The position numbers and the translations under genes were made by a program. Under the pieces are notes generated by a model. The model saw only the letters and a list, made by a program, of their open reading frames with translations. It did not search any database and was not told where the DNA came from. A stretch of 64,000 nucleotides of DNA from Limnochorda pilosa. GTDB taxonomy: Bacteria; Bacillota; Limnochordia; Limnochordales; Limnochordaceae. This document shows, piece after piece, positions 1 to 8,460 of the stretch. Numbering within the stretch: the first letter of the stretch is position 1; each line of letters begins with the position of its first letter. The stretch spans positions 3,038,001-3,102,000 of the forward strand of contig NZ_AP014924.1 of NCBI RefSeq assembly GCF_001544015.1. The letters are read 5' to 3'.

Positions 1-42
1 GCTGGAGCCGACCGAACCCCCCGCCCCCGAGGAGGCGACGCC

Positions 43-1044
43 ATGAGACCTGAAGCGGCTCCTATCCAACAGAGCCACCCTGATGCCGGGTCGACGCCCA
101 GGCGACCACGTGTGAAGCGGCCTGTTCAGCCCCACCCCCGGGCGGCTGGATCGCGCACCGCCGTTCGCCTGGCGCCGCTCCTGCTTGCGCTGGCCCTCCT
201 TGCCCTCCTGCCGGGTCAGGCCGCCGCCCAGCCCCTCCCCGAGCTCGCGCCCGTGGGAAGCGGCGTCTTCCTCATCGGCGGATTCGGCTCCAGCCCCCTG
301 GAGCTGGGGGGCGTTCTCACCACGCCCCTCCTTTCCACCAGCCTGAGCCTGGTGCGGGCGGACGCGAGCGAGAGCGTCACCCGCGTGGTGCTGGCCACCG
401 GCCCCCACCTGACCGCGGGTCCCCTTCGCCTCTTCGGCAGGCTGGGGGTGGGGTACGAGTGGGCCGGTGCCTCCGGCGGCACCGAGGGGCGCCTCGTGGC
501 GCGCGCGACGTACGGCGCCGAGGTAGCCCTCCGGGAACCGGTCCTCCTGGTGCTCCAGGGCGGAACGAGCATGGCCTCGGGATCCGCTGGCTGGACGCCA
601 TCGCCGGATGCCACCCTCAGCCTGGGCATCGAGCTCTTCTTCGGGCGTCCCCGGGCCCAGCTCCGCACCGAGCGGCTCCGCCAGGCCCACCGCGACTGGC
701 CACCCGAGCTGGCGGACCTGGTGGCGAAGGGGCTGGTCTCCGAGGACCTGGCCGCCGCACGCTTCCCCGACTGGAGCGTGGAGGAGCTGCGCCTCGTCAG
801 CCAGGGACGAGTGGCCCTCGGCATGACCCCCGAGATGGTGGAGACCGCCCTGGGGCGGCCCGACGAGATGCAGGACGTGCAGGACCCTGAGCTCGGCCCC
901 GTTCAGGTCTGGCGCTACTACGAGACCGTCGGCGCCTACGATCCCTTCACCGGCAAGCCCCGCTTCCGCCGGGAGCTCCGCCGGACCGTGGTCTTCCGGG
1001 CCGGTGTGGTGGCCCGCATCGAGACGGGGGGCGGGGCGCGGTAG
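43..1044 (+). CDS. Secreted beta-rich envelope protein with BamE/SmpA-like C-terminal domain
   Basis: 333 residues; the ATG lies 7 nt after GAGGAGG (29-35). A long basic N-terminus leads into a Leu/Ala-rich hydrophobic segment (about residues 41-62) ending AAAQP, which reads as a late signal peptide or membrane anchor. Residues 65-210 alternate hydrophobic and small residues like beta strands of an outer-membrane or periplasmic domain. The last ~70 residues (GMTPEMVETALGRPDE ... VWRYY ... VVFRAGVV) have the layout of BamE/SmpA-type domains: Gly-Met start, LG-P, W-Y, then V-F-G-V. No neighbouring gene explains its role. Placement in the envelope is inferred; the exact function is unknown. Confidence 0.6.
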   Translation: MRPEAAPIQQSHPDAGSTPRRPRVKRPVQPHPRAAGSRTAVRLAPLLLALALLALLPGQAAAQPLPELAPVGSGVFLIGGFGSSPLELGGVLTTPLLSTSLSLVRADASESVTRVVLATGPHLTAGPLRLFGRLGVGYEWAGASGGTEGRLVARATYGAEVALREPVLLVLQGGTSMASGSAGWTPSPDATLSLGIELFFGRPRAQLRTERLRQAHRDWPPELADLVAKGLVSEDLAAARFPDWSVEELRLVSQGRVALGMTPEMVETALGRPDEMQDVQDPELGPVQVWRYYETVGAYDPFTGKPRFRRELRRTVVFRAGVVARIETGGGAR

Positions 1045-1214
1045 GCCGGCTCGTGCGGCTATGGCTCTGGCCGGACAGTGGCTCTACCCGGACAGTCGTA
1101 GCCCCCGCCCTGCGGCGACAGTCCGGCAGGCGGCCTTCCCGGGCCGTTCCCCACGCATCATGACCCCCGTCGACGGGCAGACTGCTCCTGCCGTCCGGAA
1201 AAGGAGGGCTGCCC

Positions 1215-1358
1215 ATGGCGGGGTCGCAGGACCTGGAGCGTCTCGTGCGGGAGTCTCGGCTCCGGCGTGAGCTCCAGCAAACCGACCTGCCCCACCGTCT
1301 GAAGGCATACCTGCTGGCCACGGCCGCGCTGGCTGAGGCCAACCGGAACGGCCGGTAG
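1215..1358 (+). CDS. Small 47-residue hypothetical protein
   Basis: A 48-codon ORF (starting MAGSQDLERLVRE, ending EANRNGR) begins at ATG 1215, 6 nt after a near-perfect Shine-Dalgarno AAGGAGGG (1201-1208). It is charged, Leu/Arg/Glu rich and predicted helical, with no signal peptide or membrane segment. The strong ribosome binding site is the main support. No family is recognised and no neighbour suggests a role. Confidence 0.5.
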   Translation: MAGSQDLERLVRESRLRRELQQTDLPHRLKAYLLATAALAEANRNGR

Positions 1359-1789
1359 GCGGGCTGCATGCCCGCCTACCGCCCTGAGGGGCCGGCCCAC
1401 GACCGAGGCCTGCCGAGCAGCGGGTGGACGCGCGCGTCTCGGCGTTGGGGCTCGTGGAGGGCGCGCTAGTCTATAGGTTCTAGTCCCAGTCCCGTGGGTC
1501 GGGTGCGGCGCCCGGAGAGCCCGTGCCCTCGCCGGGGTGGCCTGGTCCGGAGGTGCGATACTCGTACCGATAACCGGATCTGTGGTACGACGATCGCTCC
1601 ACCGGACTAGGCTGTACCACGCCCGCTTCACAGCGTTCCAGAACGGGCCGGGCGCCCTCTCTCGCCCCGGCAGGAATTCGCAGCCCTGTTGCGAATCCCT
1701 CCCAGGAACGGCTCGAGCATGGCGTGCCTCCGTGCGTAGCCCACGCCGCTCCCAGTCCGTCGTTCACCCTTGCCGAGGAGGAGACGCCC
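1359..1789. other. Non-coding stretch before the cytochrome c gene
   Basis: No convincing gene is seen. The stretch holds a perfect 7-bp inverted repeat, GTGGTAC (1582-1588) and GTACCAC (1614-1620), with a 25-nt loop. It could be an operator or a weak stem upstream of the cytochrome gene. No promoter hexamers stand out. Confidence 0.4.
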
Positions 1790-2383
1790 GTGTTTCGACA
1801 GGCGTGGTTCTACGTGACACTGGTGGCCGTGGCCGCCGTCGCATTCCTCTTGTACAGCGAGTTCACCCGGCCCGAGCAGGCCCTGGGCAACGAGCCCGTC
1901 CAGGTGGCCCGGGAACCGGGCGCGTCGGCGCCTGCCGCCCCCGCGGCGCCGGGCCGGCCGTCCACCCAGCCGGCCGAGGGTGGCCCCCAGCCTCAGGAGG
2001 CGACCGGCACGCCCGGCCAGGGTGCCGCCGAGACCCGCTCGGGTGAATCCGAGGGTGGCGAGGCCCTCCAGGCCGACCTGGCCGCCAGGGGCGAGCAGCT
2101 CTACACCCAGCTCGGCTGCTCCGCCTGCCACTCATTGGACGGGACGCCGCTGGTGGGGCCCTCCTGGAAGGGGCTCTACGGGCACGAGGTGAAGCTCGGC
2201 AACGGCCAGGCGGTGACCGCGGACGAGGCGTACCTGAAGGAGTCCATCGAGAACCCCGACGCCAAGCTCGTCCAGGGCTACCCTCAGGGCGTGATGACCG
2301 CCACCATCGCTCCCTACAAGGCGCAGCTCTCCCAGCAGGAGAACATCGACGCGCTCATCGCCTTCATCAAGACCCTGGAGTGA
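1790..2383 (+). CDS. Membrane-anchored monoheme cytochrome c
   Basis: 197 residues from GTG 1790, chosen because GAGGAGG sits just upstream and the protein then starts with a clean N-terminal anchor (FYVTLVAVAAVAFLLY). A Pro/Ala/Gly-rich linker (about residues 27-90) tethers a class I cytochrome c domain. The heme-binding motif CSACH is at residues 110-114, and the distal Met ligand is probably in GVMTATIAPY near the C-terminus. The protein should sit on the outer face of the cytoplasmic membrane and shuttle electrons between respiratory complexes. No oxidase or bc complex gene adjoins it. Its 3' end overlaps the convergent ROK kinase gene by 17 nt. Confidence 0.9.
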   Translation: MFRQAWFYVTLVAVAAVAFLLYSEFTRPEQALGNEPVQVAREPGASAPAAPAAPGRPSTQPAEGGPQPQEATGTPGQGAAETRSGESEGGEALQADLAARGEQLYTQLGCSACHSLDGTPLVGPSWKGLYGHEVKLGNGQAVTADEAYLKESIENPDAKLVQGYPQGVMTATIAPYKAQLSQQENIDALIAFIKTLE

Positions 2384-3365
2384 GCTGCGGGGGCGTGAAG
2401 GCCAGCGCCGCGGCCCCCAGGATGCCGGCGTCCGGCCCCAGCGCGGCCGGGATGATCTGAACGTTCCGGGCGGTGGCCACCACGCAGGCGGTCACCGTCC
2501 GGCGCACGGGCTCGAAAAGGAGCTCGCCCATCTTGGCCACGCCGCCGCCGATGACGATCCGGTCGCAGTCGATGAGGTTCACCACGCCCGCCAGGGCCAT
2601 CCCCAGATGGAAGGTGGCCTGGTCGAGCACCTCGCGGCAGCCCGGATCGCCCCGCCGGACGGCCTCGGCCACCAGGCGGGCGTCCACGCCCTCGGGGTCC
2701 CCCCCGGCGAGCTCCCGGAGGACCGGTGCCTCGCCCCTCTCCATGGCCTCCCGGGCCAGGTTGGCGATTCCTGTCCCCGAGGCGACCGCCTCCAGGCACC
2801 CCCGCTGGCCGCAGGTGCAGAGGGGCCCTTCGGGGACCACCACCGTGTGCCCCAGCTCGCCCGCCGAGAAATGGGAACCCTGCACCAACCGCCCGTCCAG
2901 GACGATCCCCGCCCCAATGCCCGTGGAGACCGTCACGAAGACCAGGTTGGCGGCGCCCCTCCCCGCCCCGTAGCGGTACTCGCCCAGAGCGGCGGCCCGG
3001 GCGTCGTGCTCCAGGTAGGTGGGGCGGCGGTAGTGACGGTAGAGGGCCCGCACCACGGGAACGTCCTTGAAGTAGAGGTTGGCCGCCTCGACCACCACGC
3101 CCGTCTGGGGGTTGACCGGGCCGGGCGAGCCCACGCCCACGCCCAGGAGGTCGTCCACGCCGGCGCTGGCCTCGGCCAGGGCCTCCTCCCCCGCCTCGAT
3201 CATGCGGCCGACGACCGCCTCCCAGCCCTCCCGGGGCCGGGTGGGGCGATGGCCCCGGCCCAGGATGCGGCCGGCGGCGTCCACCACGCCTGCTGCGATC
3301 TTGGTGCCGCCCAGGTCGATGCCGAGGGCCAGGGCCGGCAACGCGTCAGGCGCCGGCTGGCCCAC
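2367..3365 (-). CDS. ROK-family sugar kinase (glucokinase type)
   Basis: 332 residues from a GTG start that lies inside the 3' end of the upstream isomerase gene (20-nt overlap), implying translational coupling. The N-terminal phosphate-binding motif DLGGTK is at residues 17-22. The ROK zinc signature is present as GH followed by CTCGQRGCLEAVASG. These features mark the ROK kinases, most often ATP:glucose or fructose phosphotransferases. Coupling with a phosphoglucose/phosphomannose isomerase supports a glycolytic hexose kinase. The exact sugar cannot be read from the sequence. Confidence 0.9.
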   Translation of the reverse strand: MGQPAPDALPALALGIDLGGTKIAAGVVDAAGRILGRGHRPTRPREGWEAVVGRMIEAGEEALAEASAGVDDLLGVGVGSPGPVNPQTGVVVEAANLYFKDVPVVRALYRHYRRPTYLEHDARAAALGEYRYGAGRGAANLVFVTVSTGIGAGIVLDGRLVQGSHFSAGELGHTVVVPEGPLCTCGQRGCLEAVASGTGIANLAREAMERGEAPVLRELAGGDPEGVDARLVAEAVRRGDPGCREVLDQATFHLGMALAGVVNLIDCDRIVIGGGVAKMGELLFEPVRRTVTACVVATARNVQIIPAALGPDAGILGAAALAFTPPQLTPGS

Positions 3366-4488
3366 GGCTCACATCCTCCCCGCCGGCGGTCCTGGCCTGC
3401 AGGCGCGCCAGCTCGGACTTGAGGCGGTCGATGGCCTTCACGGGGCTGGGGTCCACCCGGTAGAGGTAGGCCAGGTAGAGGCTCACGTGGTCGCCCAGGT
3501 AGAGGAGCGAGAAGAGGCGGGCGAGCTCCGAGTCCCCCTCGGCCCACGCCTGGCTGATGCCGGCCACGTGGGGCCGCATGATCTCCGCGGTCACGTCGAA
3601 GCGCCGCTGGATCGGGGCGGGGTCGGCCTCGTCACGCAGGAGCACCGCGTGGAAGAGGCCGTTGATGGCAGCGGGGACCTCCCAGCCGACGGTCTCGTTG
3701 TGGTTCAGCTCCGGGAAGCGGTTGGCCTGTGCCTGCGCCTTGGCGTTCTCGTTGATCTGGGTCTTCCAGCGGTAGGCCACCACGCCCTTCCAGCCCTGGC
3801 TGCCATAGATCAGGGGCAGGTGCTGGTGCAGGCTGAGGGCGAGCTGCTTGGCCTCGTTCGCCTGCGAGGGAACCGAGGGTTCCAGCCGGGCTCTCTGGCG
3901 GCGCAGGCGGGCGACGGTCTCTTCGATGGCGGGCTGCGGATCACCGGTGAGGCCCATCAGGTGAAAGATGCGAAGCTGCGGAACGAGGGAGTAGCCGATG
4001 GCCGCTCGGGGCTGCAGACCCCCCGGGATGCGGAGGAGCGGCACCCCGTCGGCCTCGGCCCGCCGGGCCAGCTCCCCGCCGGTGGTGACCGCCACCACCC
4101 GGGATCCCCGTCGCCGGGCCTCGTCGTACCCCGAGAGGGTCTCCTCGGTGTTCCCCGAGTAGCTGGACGCCACCACCAGCGTCTCGGGCCCCACGTACCC
4201 CGGCACCCCGTACCCCCGGTGGACGGCAATGGGCGCGGGCGCCGTCGCCTCCAGCAGGCCTGCCACCAGCTCCGCCCCGATGGCGGACCCGCCCATCCCC
4301 AGCACCACAGCCTGCCTGGGCCTGGGGCCCTCGGGCAGGGTGAGCTCCCGAGCCAGGCGCCACGCCTGCTCGCACTGCTCGGGCAACCCGTGGATCGCCC
4401 CGGCCATGTCGCCGGGATCCAAAGCACGAAGAGCGTTCAGGTCATCCAGCAGGCCCGCACCCGCGGCGGCCGCCTCTTTGGCTTCCAT
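3346..4488 (-). CDS. Bifunctional phosphoglucose/phosphomannose isomerase, SIS family
   Basis: 380 residues from ATG 4488, preferred over an upstream in-frame ATG because GGGAGGGGG lies about 7 nt before it. The protein is built of SIS domains: the first has VVLGMGGSAIGAE followed by VVASSYSGNTEET, the phosphosugar-binding motifs of the archaeal-type bifunctional PGI/PMI family; the second covers roughly residues 200-370. It interconverts glucose-6-P or mannose-6-P with fructose-6-P in the cytoplasm. The overlapping downstream ROK kinase would supply the hexose phosphate. Confidence 0.88.
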   Translation of the reverse strand: MEAKEAAAAGAGLLDDLNALRALDPGDMAGAIHGLPEQCEQAWRLARELTLPEGPRPRQAVVLGMGGSAIGAELVAGLLEATAPAPIAVHRGYGVPGYVGPETLVVASSYSGNTEETLSGYDEARRRGSRVVAVTTGGELARRAEADGVPLLRIPGGLQPRAAIGYSLVPQLRIFHLMGLTGDPQPAIEETVARLRRQRARLEPSVPSQANEAKQLALSLHQHLPLIYGSQGWKGVVAYRWKTQINENAKAQAQANRFPELNHNETVGWEVPAAINGLFHAVLLRDEADPAPIQRRFDVTAEIMRPHVAGISQAWAEGDSELARLFSLLYLGDHVSLYLAYLYRVDPSPVKAIDRLKSELARLQARTAGGEDVSRGPAGA

Positions 4489-4761
4489 GCCTCTTCCCCC
4501 TCCCGGCGGGATCAGCTCGGTCCCCATGGGAACCGATCCCGTCCCCGCTCGCTATCCTTCCACCCGGAAGAGGGAACTCCTCCGCACCTTACGCGAGGAG
4601 ACCGGCGCCGATGACCGTGAGCCACGCCTGCGCCCCGAGACCTCGCCCCGGCAGGCGACACTCTCAGCACGAGGGCCAAGACCTGCGGCCGGGCAGTTGA
4701 CAGCGGCGGGGGCCGTGGACACGAAGCGGTCCCTCGGACCCGCGGCGGCCGTGCGCCCTCC

Positions 4762-5130
4762 CTACCCGTCCCTTTCCCCATTCGCCTCCTCGTAGAGGAT
4801 CTGCTCGATGCGGCGAGGGTCCTCGTGCTCACGGGCCAGCTCCCGCACGCGTTCGAAGCGCCGCCGCACCTCGTCGTCGATCGCGGCCAGCTCCCGCATC
4901 AGCTCCCGCTCGCTGGTGACCACGTGGCCTCCCAAGAGGCGCAGGAGGCCCTCGTAGCTCTCGGACGACGTGTAACGCTCCACGGTGTAGCGGGCGATGA
5001 AGCTGTCGCACGCCGCGCAGGCCACGTAGACCTCGAGGGGAGCGCCCCGCTCCCAGTGGACCAGGTTCCGCACGGTCTCCGATCCGCAGGCCGGGCAACG
5101 CTCGACACGCGTGGACTCGTTGACGGCCAC
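4762..5130 (-). CDS. Zinc-ribbon protein of unknown function
   Basis: 122 residues from GTG 5130, preceded by a purine-rich AAGGGGATGG. Residues ~9-40 hold CPACG and CAAC, two CxxC knuckles of a zinc ribbon. The remainder is a charged helical domain (ELMRELAAIDDEVRRRFERVRELAREHEDPRRIEQIL) that could form a coiled coil. An upstream frame extension looks non-coding. No enzymatic motif is present; nucleic-acid or protein binding is only a guess. It lies between the isomerase/kinase pair and the anion transporter, all on the same strand. Confidence 0.65.
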   Translation of the reverse strand: MAVNESTRVERCPACGSETVRNLVHWERGAPLEVYVACAACDSFIARYTVERYTSSESYEGLLRLLGGHVVTSERELMRELAAIDDEVRRRFERVRELAREHEDPRRIEQILYEEANGERDG

Positions 5131-5285
5131 CCGCCCATCCCCTTCTTCCCCGGCTGCGGGCCGGGTTGCTTCCACACCCTGCGTCCGTTTCCCCCATGAC
5201 CCTTCGCCGCGGGCAGGGGACAGCCCTGCGGCAGCCGATCCCGGGCCTTCGCCACAGGGGCCAGGGCTGGGCGGGCCCCCGGCCC

Positions 5286-6647
5286 CTAGACGTGCCCCAT
5301 CACCCAGGGCAGGAGCCACTCCACCGCCAGCGCCGACACGGCCACGGAGACCACGGTGATGACCACGCCCGGGCGAAGCATGTCCATCACGGTCAGCTCC
5401 CGGGATCCGTAGGCGATCGCGTTGGGCGGCGTGGAGATGGGGAGCGCCATGGAGGCCGAGGCGGCCAGGGCCACGATCACGGTCAGGGGCAGCTGCTCAG
5501 CGCCGAAACCCACCACCACCGGCACCAGGAGGCTGGCCGCCGCCGAGTTGCTGATGAAGGTGGTGAGCGCTGCGGTGACGAGCCCCACGGCCAGCACCAT
5601 GCCCAGGAGCGGCAGCGCCTCGAGCGAGACCCGCTCCACCACCCAGGCCGAGAGGCCGGACTGCTGCAGGGCCACGCCCAGGCTGAGGCCGCCGCCCATG
5701 ATGAGCAGGATGTCCCAGCCGAGGGAGCGCAGGTCGTCGGCGGCCAGGAGCCCCAGGCCGAAGAGGGCCACCACCGGCATGATGCCCACGATCCCCTCGG
5801 GCACGCCGTGCCACTCGGCGGTGAGCCAGAGGAAGACCGTGGCGAAGAAGATGGCCATGACGCCCGCGGCCGGCCAGGTGACCGGGGGCGGCTGGGCCAC
5901 AGTGATGCGGGCGCGGGCGGCCTGGGGCGGGTACAGCTTCACCAGGAGCCACCAGGTGAAGAGGATGAGAACCAGGGCGGCAGGCAGGGCCAGGGCCATC
6001 CAGCGCAGGAAGGAGAGCGAGTAGCCCGCCCGGGCCAGGGCCCCGATGGCAAGGAGGTTGGGCGGGGTTCCCACCGGGGTGGCCATGCCGCCCAGGTTCG
6101 CCCCGAAGGGGATCGCCAGCGCCAGGGCCTTGCGGAGCGGGTCGCCCTCGGGCGCAGCCCGGATCACGGGCAACGCCACCGCCATCATGAGGGCCGCCGT
6201 GGCCGTGTTCGACATCCACATGGAGATGAGCGCGGTGACCGCCAGGAAACCCAGCACCAGCAGGCTCGGCCGGCTCCCCACCCGCCGCAGGACGAAGCTG
6301 GCGATGATGAGGTCGAGCCGGTGCCGGTTGAGGGCGGCGCCCAGGGCGAAGCCGCCCAGGAAGAGGGCGATGACCGGATCGAAGAAGGGAGAGAGGAAGA
6401 CCTTGTACTCCGCCCCCGCGAACCCCAGCGGCCCACCGGGGAGCCCCAGGAGGATCACCTCGAGCACCAGGATCACGAAGGAGGTGACGAAGAGAGGCAC
6501 CGCCTCCGTCACCCAGAGGACCGTGGCCACCGTGAAGATGCCCAGGGTCCGCCGAGCCGCCTCCCCCGGCACCGGCCCCCACCACATGGCCGCCACTCCC
6601 AGCACGATGGCGACCAACGCCCAGACCAACCGCCCCCTGCCGCCCAC
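5286..6647 (-). CDS. DASS (SLC13) family anion transporter
   Basis: 453 residues from GTG 6647, with GGGAGG 7 nt upstream. There are about eleven hydrophobic segments. The two family repeats are visible: SMWMSNTATAAL with GTPPNLLAIG in the first half, and FISNSAAASLL with STPPNAIAYGSREL in the second. The SNT and TPPN motifs form the sodium and carboxylate/sulfate sites in this family. Members import dicarboxylates, citrate or sulfate with sodium; the substrate cannot be chosen here. A CRP-like palindrome lies 57-72 nt upstream of the start. Confidence 0.92.
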   Translation of the reverse strand: MGGRGRLVWALVAIVLGVAAMWWGPVPGEAARRTLGIFTVATVLWVTEAVPLFVTSFVILVLEVILLGLPGGPLGFAGAEYKVFLSPFFDPVIALFLGGFALGAALNRHRLDLIIASFVLRRVGSRPSLLVLGFLAVTALISMWMSNTATAALMMAVALPVIRAAPEGDPLRKALALAIPFGANLGGMATPVGTPPNLLAIGALARAGYSLSFLRWMALALPAALVLILFTWWLLVKLYPPQAARARITVAQPPPVTWPAAGVMAIFFATVFLWLTAEWHGVPEGIVGIMPVVALFGLGLLAADDLRSLGWDILLIMGGGLSLGVALQQSGLSAWVVERVSLEALPLLGMVLAVGLVTAALTTFISNSAAASLLVPVVVGFGAEQLPLTVIVALAASASMALPISTPPNAIAYGSRELTVMDMLRPGVVITVVSVAVSALAVEWLLPWVMGHV

Positions 6648-6703
6648 ACGACCGCCTCCCCGACCGGACCTGTCCTCACGCGCCCTTCGCCATCTTCTTC
6701 ATT

Positions 6704-6719
6704 CGTGATTTCCGTCACA
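6704..6719. promoter_or_regulatory. CRP/FNR-like palindrome upstream of the anion transporter
   Basis: The + strand reads CGTGA-TTTCCG-TCACA. On the transporter strand it is TGTGA-N6-TCACG, nine of ten matches to the classical CRP consensus TGTGA-N6-TCACA. It sits in the divergent gap between the DASS transporter and the efflux operon, at an activator-like distance from the transporter start. The regulator itself is not in the window. Confidence 0.5.
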
Positions 6720-6779
6720 ATATCCTGGGGGGGCGTCGCCCGCGTCCGGGGATGGGTCCCCAACGAATGAACCGCGGAT

Positions 6780-6814
6780 CGTCACAGAATCGTCATGATC
6801 CGGCGCTACAATGG
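6780..6814 (+). promoter_or_regulatory. Promoter/operator-like element of efflux operon 1
   Basis: A -10-like TACAAT (6807-6812) has a poor -35. Upstream, GTCA occurs twice 11 bp apart (6781-6784 and 6792-6795). An ungapped 35-bp alignment with 13058-13092 upstream of the second HlyD gene gives 25 identities. Direct repeats at 11-bp spacing beside a weak -35 are typical of OmpR/PhoB-family activator sites. This is a prediction from similarity between the two sites. Confidence 0.5.
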
Positions 6815-6936
6815 TGATCTGGGGAGACGAGCCAGTGCTGGGATCGACTTGATCCCAAGGGACATCTTGACGCACGAGACGATGTGTACTACCATGCTAG
6901 TGCACTAAAGTTCTAGATCCGCCAGGAGGCGATGGC

Positions 6937-8460
6937 GTGACACCGCCGCTCAGGAGTGCTCGACGGAGTGTGCTCGGCGTGCTTCTCGTCGTTGGAGCCC
7001 TGATGGCAGTGCCAGCCGTCCGGGCCGAGGCCCCGCGCCGGCTGACCCTTCCAGAGGCGATCCGCATCGCCTGGGAGCAAGGCCCGGACCTGGAGGAGCA
7101 GCGTCGGGCCGTGGCCGAGGCGGAGCTGCAGGCCCGCCAGGCCGGCGCCCCCTACCTGCCCCAGGCGGGGCTGGGCGCCGGCTACAGCGTGAGCGAGGAT
7201 GCCGGGGAAGGCACCGTCACCGTGCGCCTCTCTCTGGACCAGAGCTTCGCGCTGAAGCCACTGCTGGGGGGCGCTCTTCCGGCGAACGTCCGCCAGGCGC
7301 AGCTCGCCCTGGAGCAGGCCCGCCGGCGACTGGAGGAAGGCCGGCAGGACGTGGCCGGCTCGGTGCTCGGGGCGTACCTGGACCTGGTCGGAGCCCGCTC
7401 GGCCGTGGAGGGACAGAGGATCACGGTCGAGCAAGCGGAGACCCTGCTGGCCCAGACGGAGGATCGTGCCCGCCAGCAGGCCGCCACCGAGGCCGACCTG
7501 TACGACGCCCGGGCATCTGCCCTCAGTGCCCGCCAGAAGCTGGCCGAGGCGGAGTTCAACGCCCTGAAGGCCCAGACACAGCTGAACCAGCTCCTGGGCC
7601 TGCCGCTGCGTACCCCCCTGGAGGTGTCGGAGGTGCACGACATGACCTCCATCGAGCCGATCACCCCCGGTGAGGCAGGATCCGCGCCCCGGGCGGCCGG
7701 CAACCAGGGCCAGCCGCCCGGCGATGCCCCGGCGGCCGCACCTTCCGTGGACGCCCTCATCGCCCACGCGCTCTCCCACCGGCTGGAGCTGGCGGAAGCC
7801 CGCGAGGACCTGGCCGAGGCCCGTACGGCGCTGGGGGAGCTGAAGCGTCCCTTCGAGCCGACCCTCTCCCTCACCGCCACGTATGCCGGCGAGGATGGCA
7901 GCGTTCAGGCCACCCTGCCCACGGACACCTGGCAGGTGGAGGTGTCGGGCCAGGCCCGGCTGTACACGTCAGACGAAAACCCGGGCTCGCTGCAGCTGGG
8001 TCTCGGAACCGGCTGGTCCGCCGGCGCTGAGCTCTCCCTGCCGCTCCTGGACGGCGGCGGGCGTCGGACCGCCCGGGAGACGCAGGCGATCCAGGTGGAA
8101 CGGCTCGAGGCCAAGGTGCAGGACCTGGAAGCCAGCGTGGCCGAAGAGGTCCGCCAGGCCCACGAGGCGTACCTGCTCGCGCAGGAGGCGGTGCCCGTGC
8201 GCGAGCTCCAGCTGGAGGCGGCCCGGATGCGCCTGGAGGCGGAGCAGAAGCGCTTCGCCGCCGGCGCCATCACCCCCCGGGACCTGGCCGACGCCCAGGA
8301 CGACTACGACGCGGCCCTGGCCGACCACGCCTCCGCCCGCCTCCAGGTGCTCCGCTCCGCGGCCGACCTGCAGCGGGCCGCCGCCCTCCCCGTCGCCCGG
8401 CCGGACGGCGGCTGGATCAGCCTGGAGGAGGCCGCGCCTCCGGAGGAGGATGCGAATTGA
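6937..8460 (+). CDS. TolC-family outer-membrane efflux channel
   Basis: 507 residues from GTG 6937 with AGGAGG upstream. Signal peptide at residues 1-31 (LLVVGALMAVPAVRAEA). Two repeats of long amphipathic helices follow, rich in Glu/Ala/Gln/Leu, each carrying a beta segment: residues ~75-110 (YLPQAGLGAGYSVSEDAGEG) and ~300-370 (TLSLTATYAGEDG ... LGTGWSAGAELSLPLL). This is the TolC plan, in which a trimer forms a barrel plus periplasmic tunnel. It heads an operon whose next gene starts inside its stop codon, so it should be the exit duct for the MacAB-like pump. Presence of TolC implies an outer membrane. Confidence 0.88.
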   Translation: MTPPLRSARRSVLGVLLVVGALMAVPAVRAEAPRRLTLPEAIRIAWEQGPDLEEQRRAVAEAELQARQAGAPYLPQAGLGAGYSVSEDAGEGTVTVRLSLDQSFALKPLLGGALPANVRQAQLALEQARRRLEEGRQDVAGSVLGAYLDLVGARSAVEGQRITVEQAETLLAQTEDRARQQAATEADLYDARASALSARQKLAEAEFNALKAQTQLNQLLGLPLRTPLEVSEVHDMTSIEPITPGEAGSAPRAAGNQGQPPGDAPAAAPSVDALIAHALSHRLELAEAREDLAEARTALGELKRPFEPTLSLTATYAGEDGSVQATLPTDTWQVEVSGQARLYTSDENPGSLQLGLGTGWSAGAELSLPLLDGGGRRTARETQAIQVERLEAKVQDLEASVAEEVRQAHEAYLLAQEAVPVRELQLEAARMRLEAEQKRFAAGAITPRDLADAQDDYDAALADHASARLQVLRSAADLQRAAALPVARPDGGWISLEEAAPPEEDAN

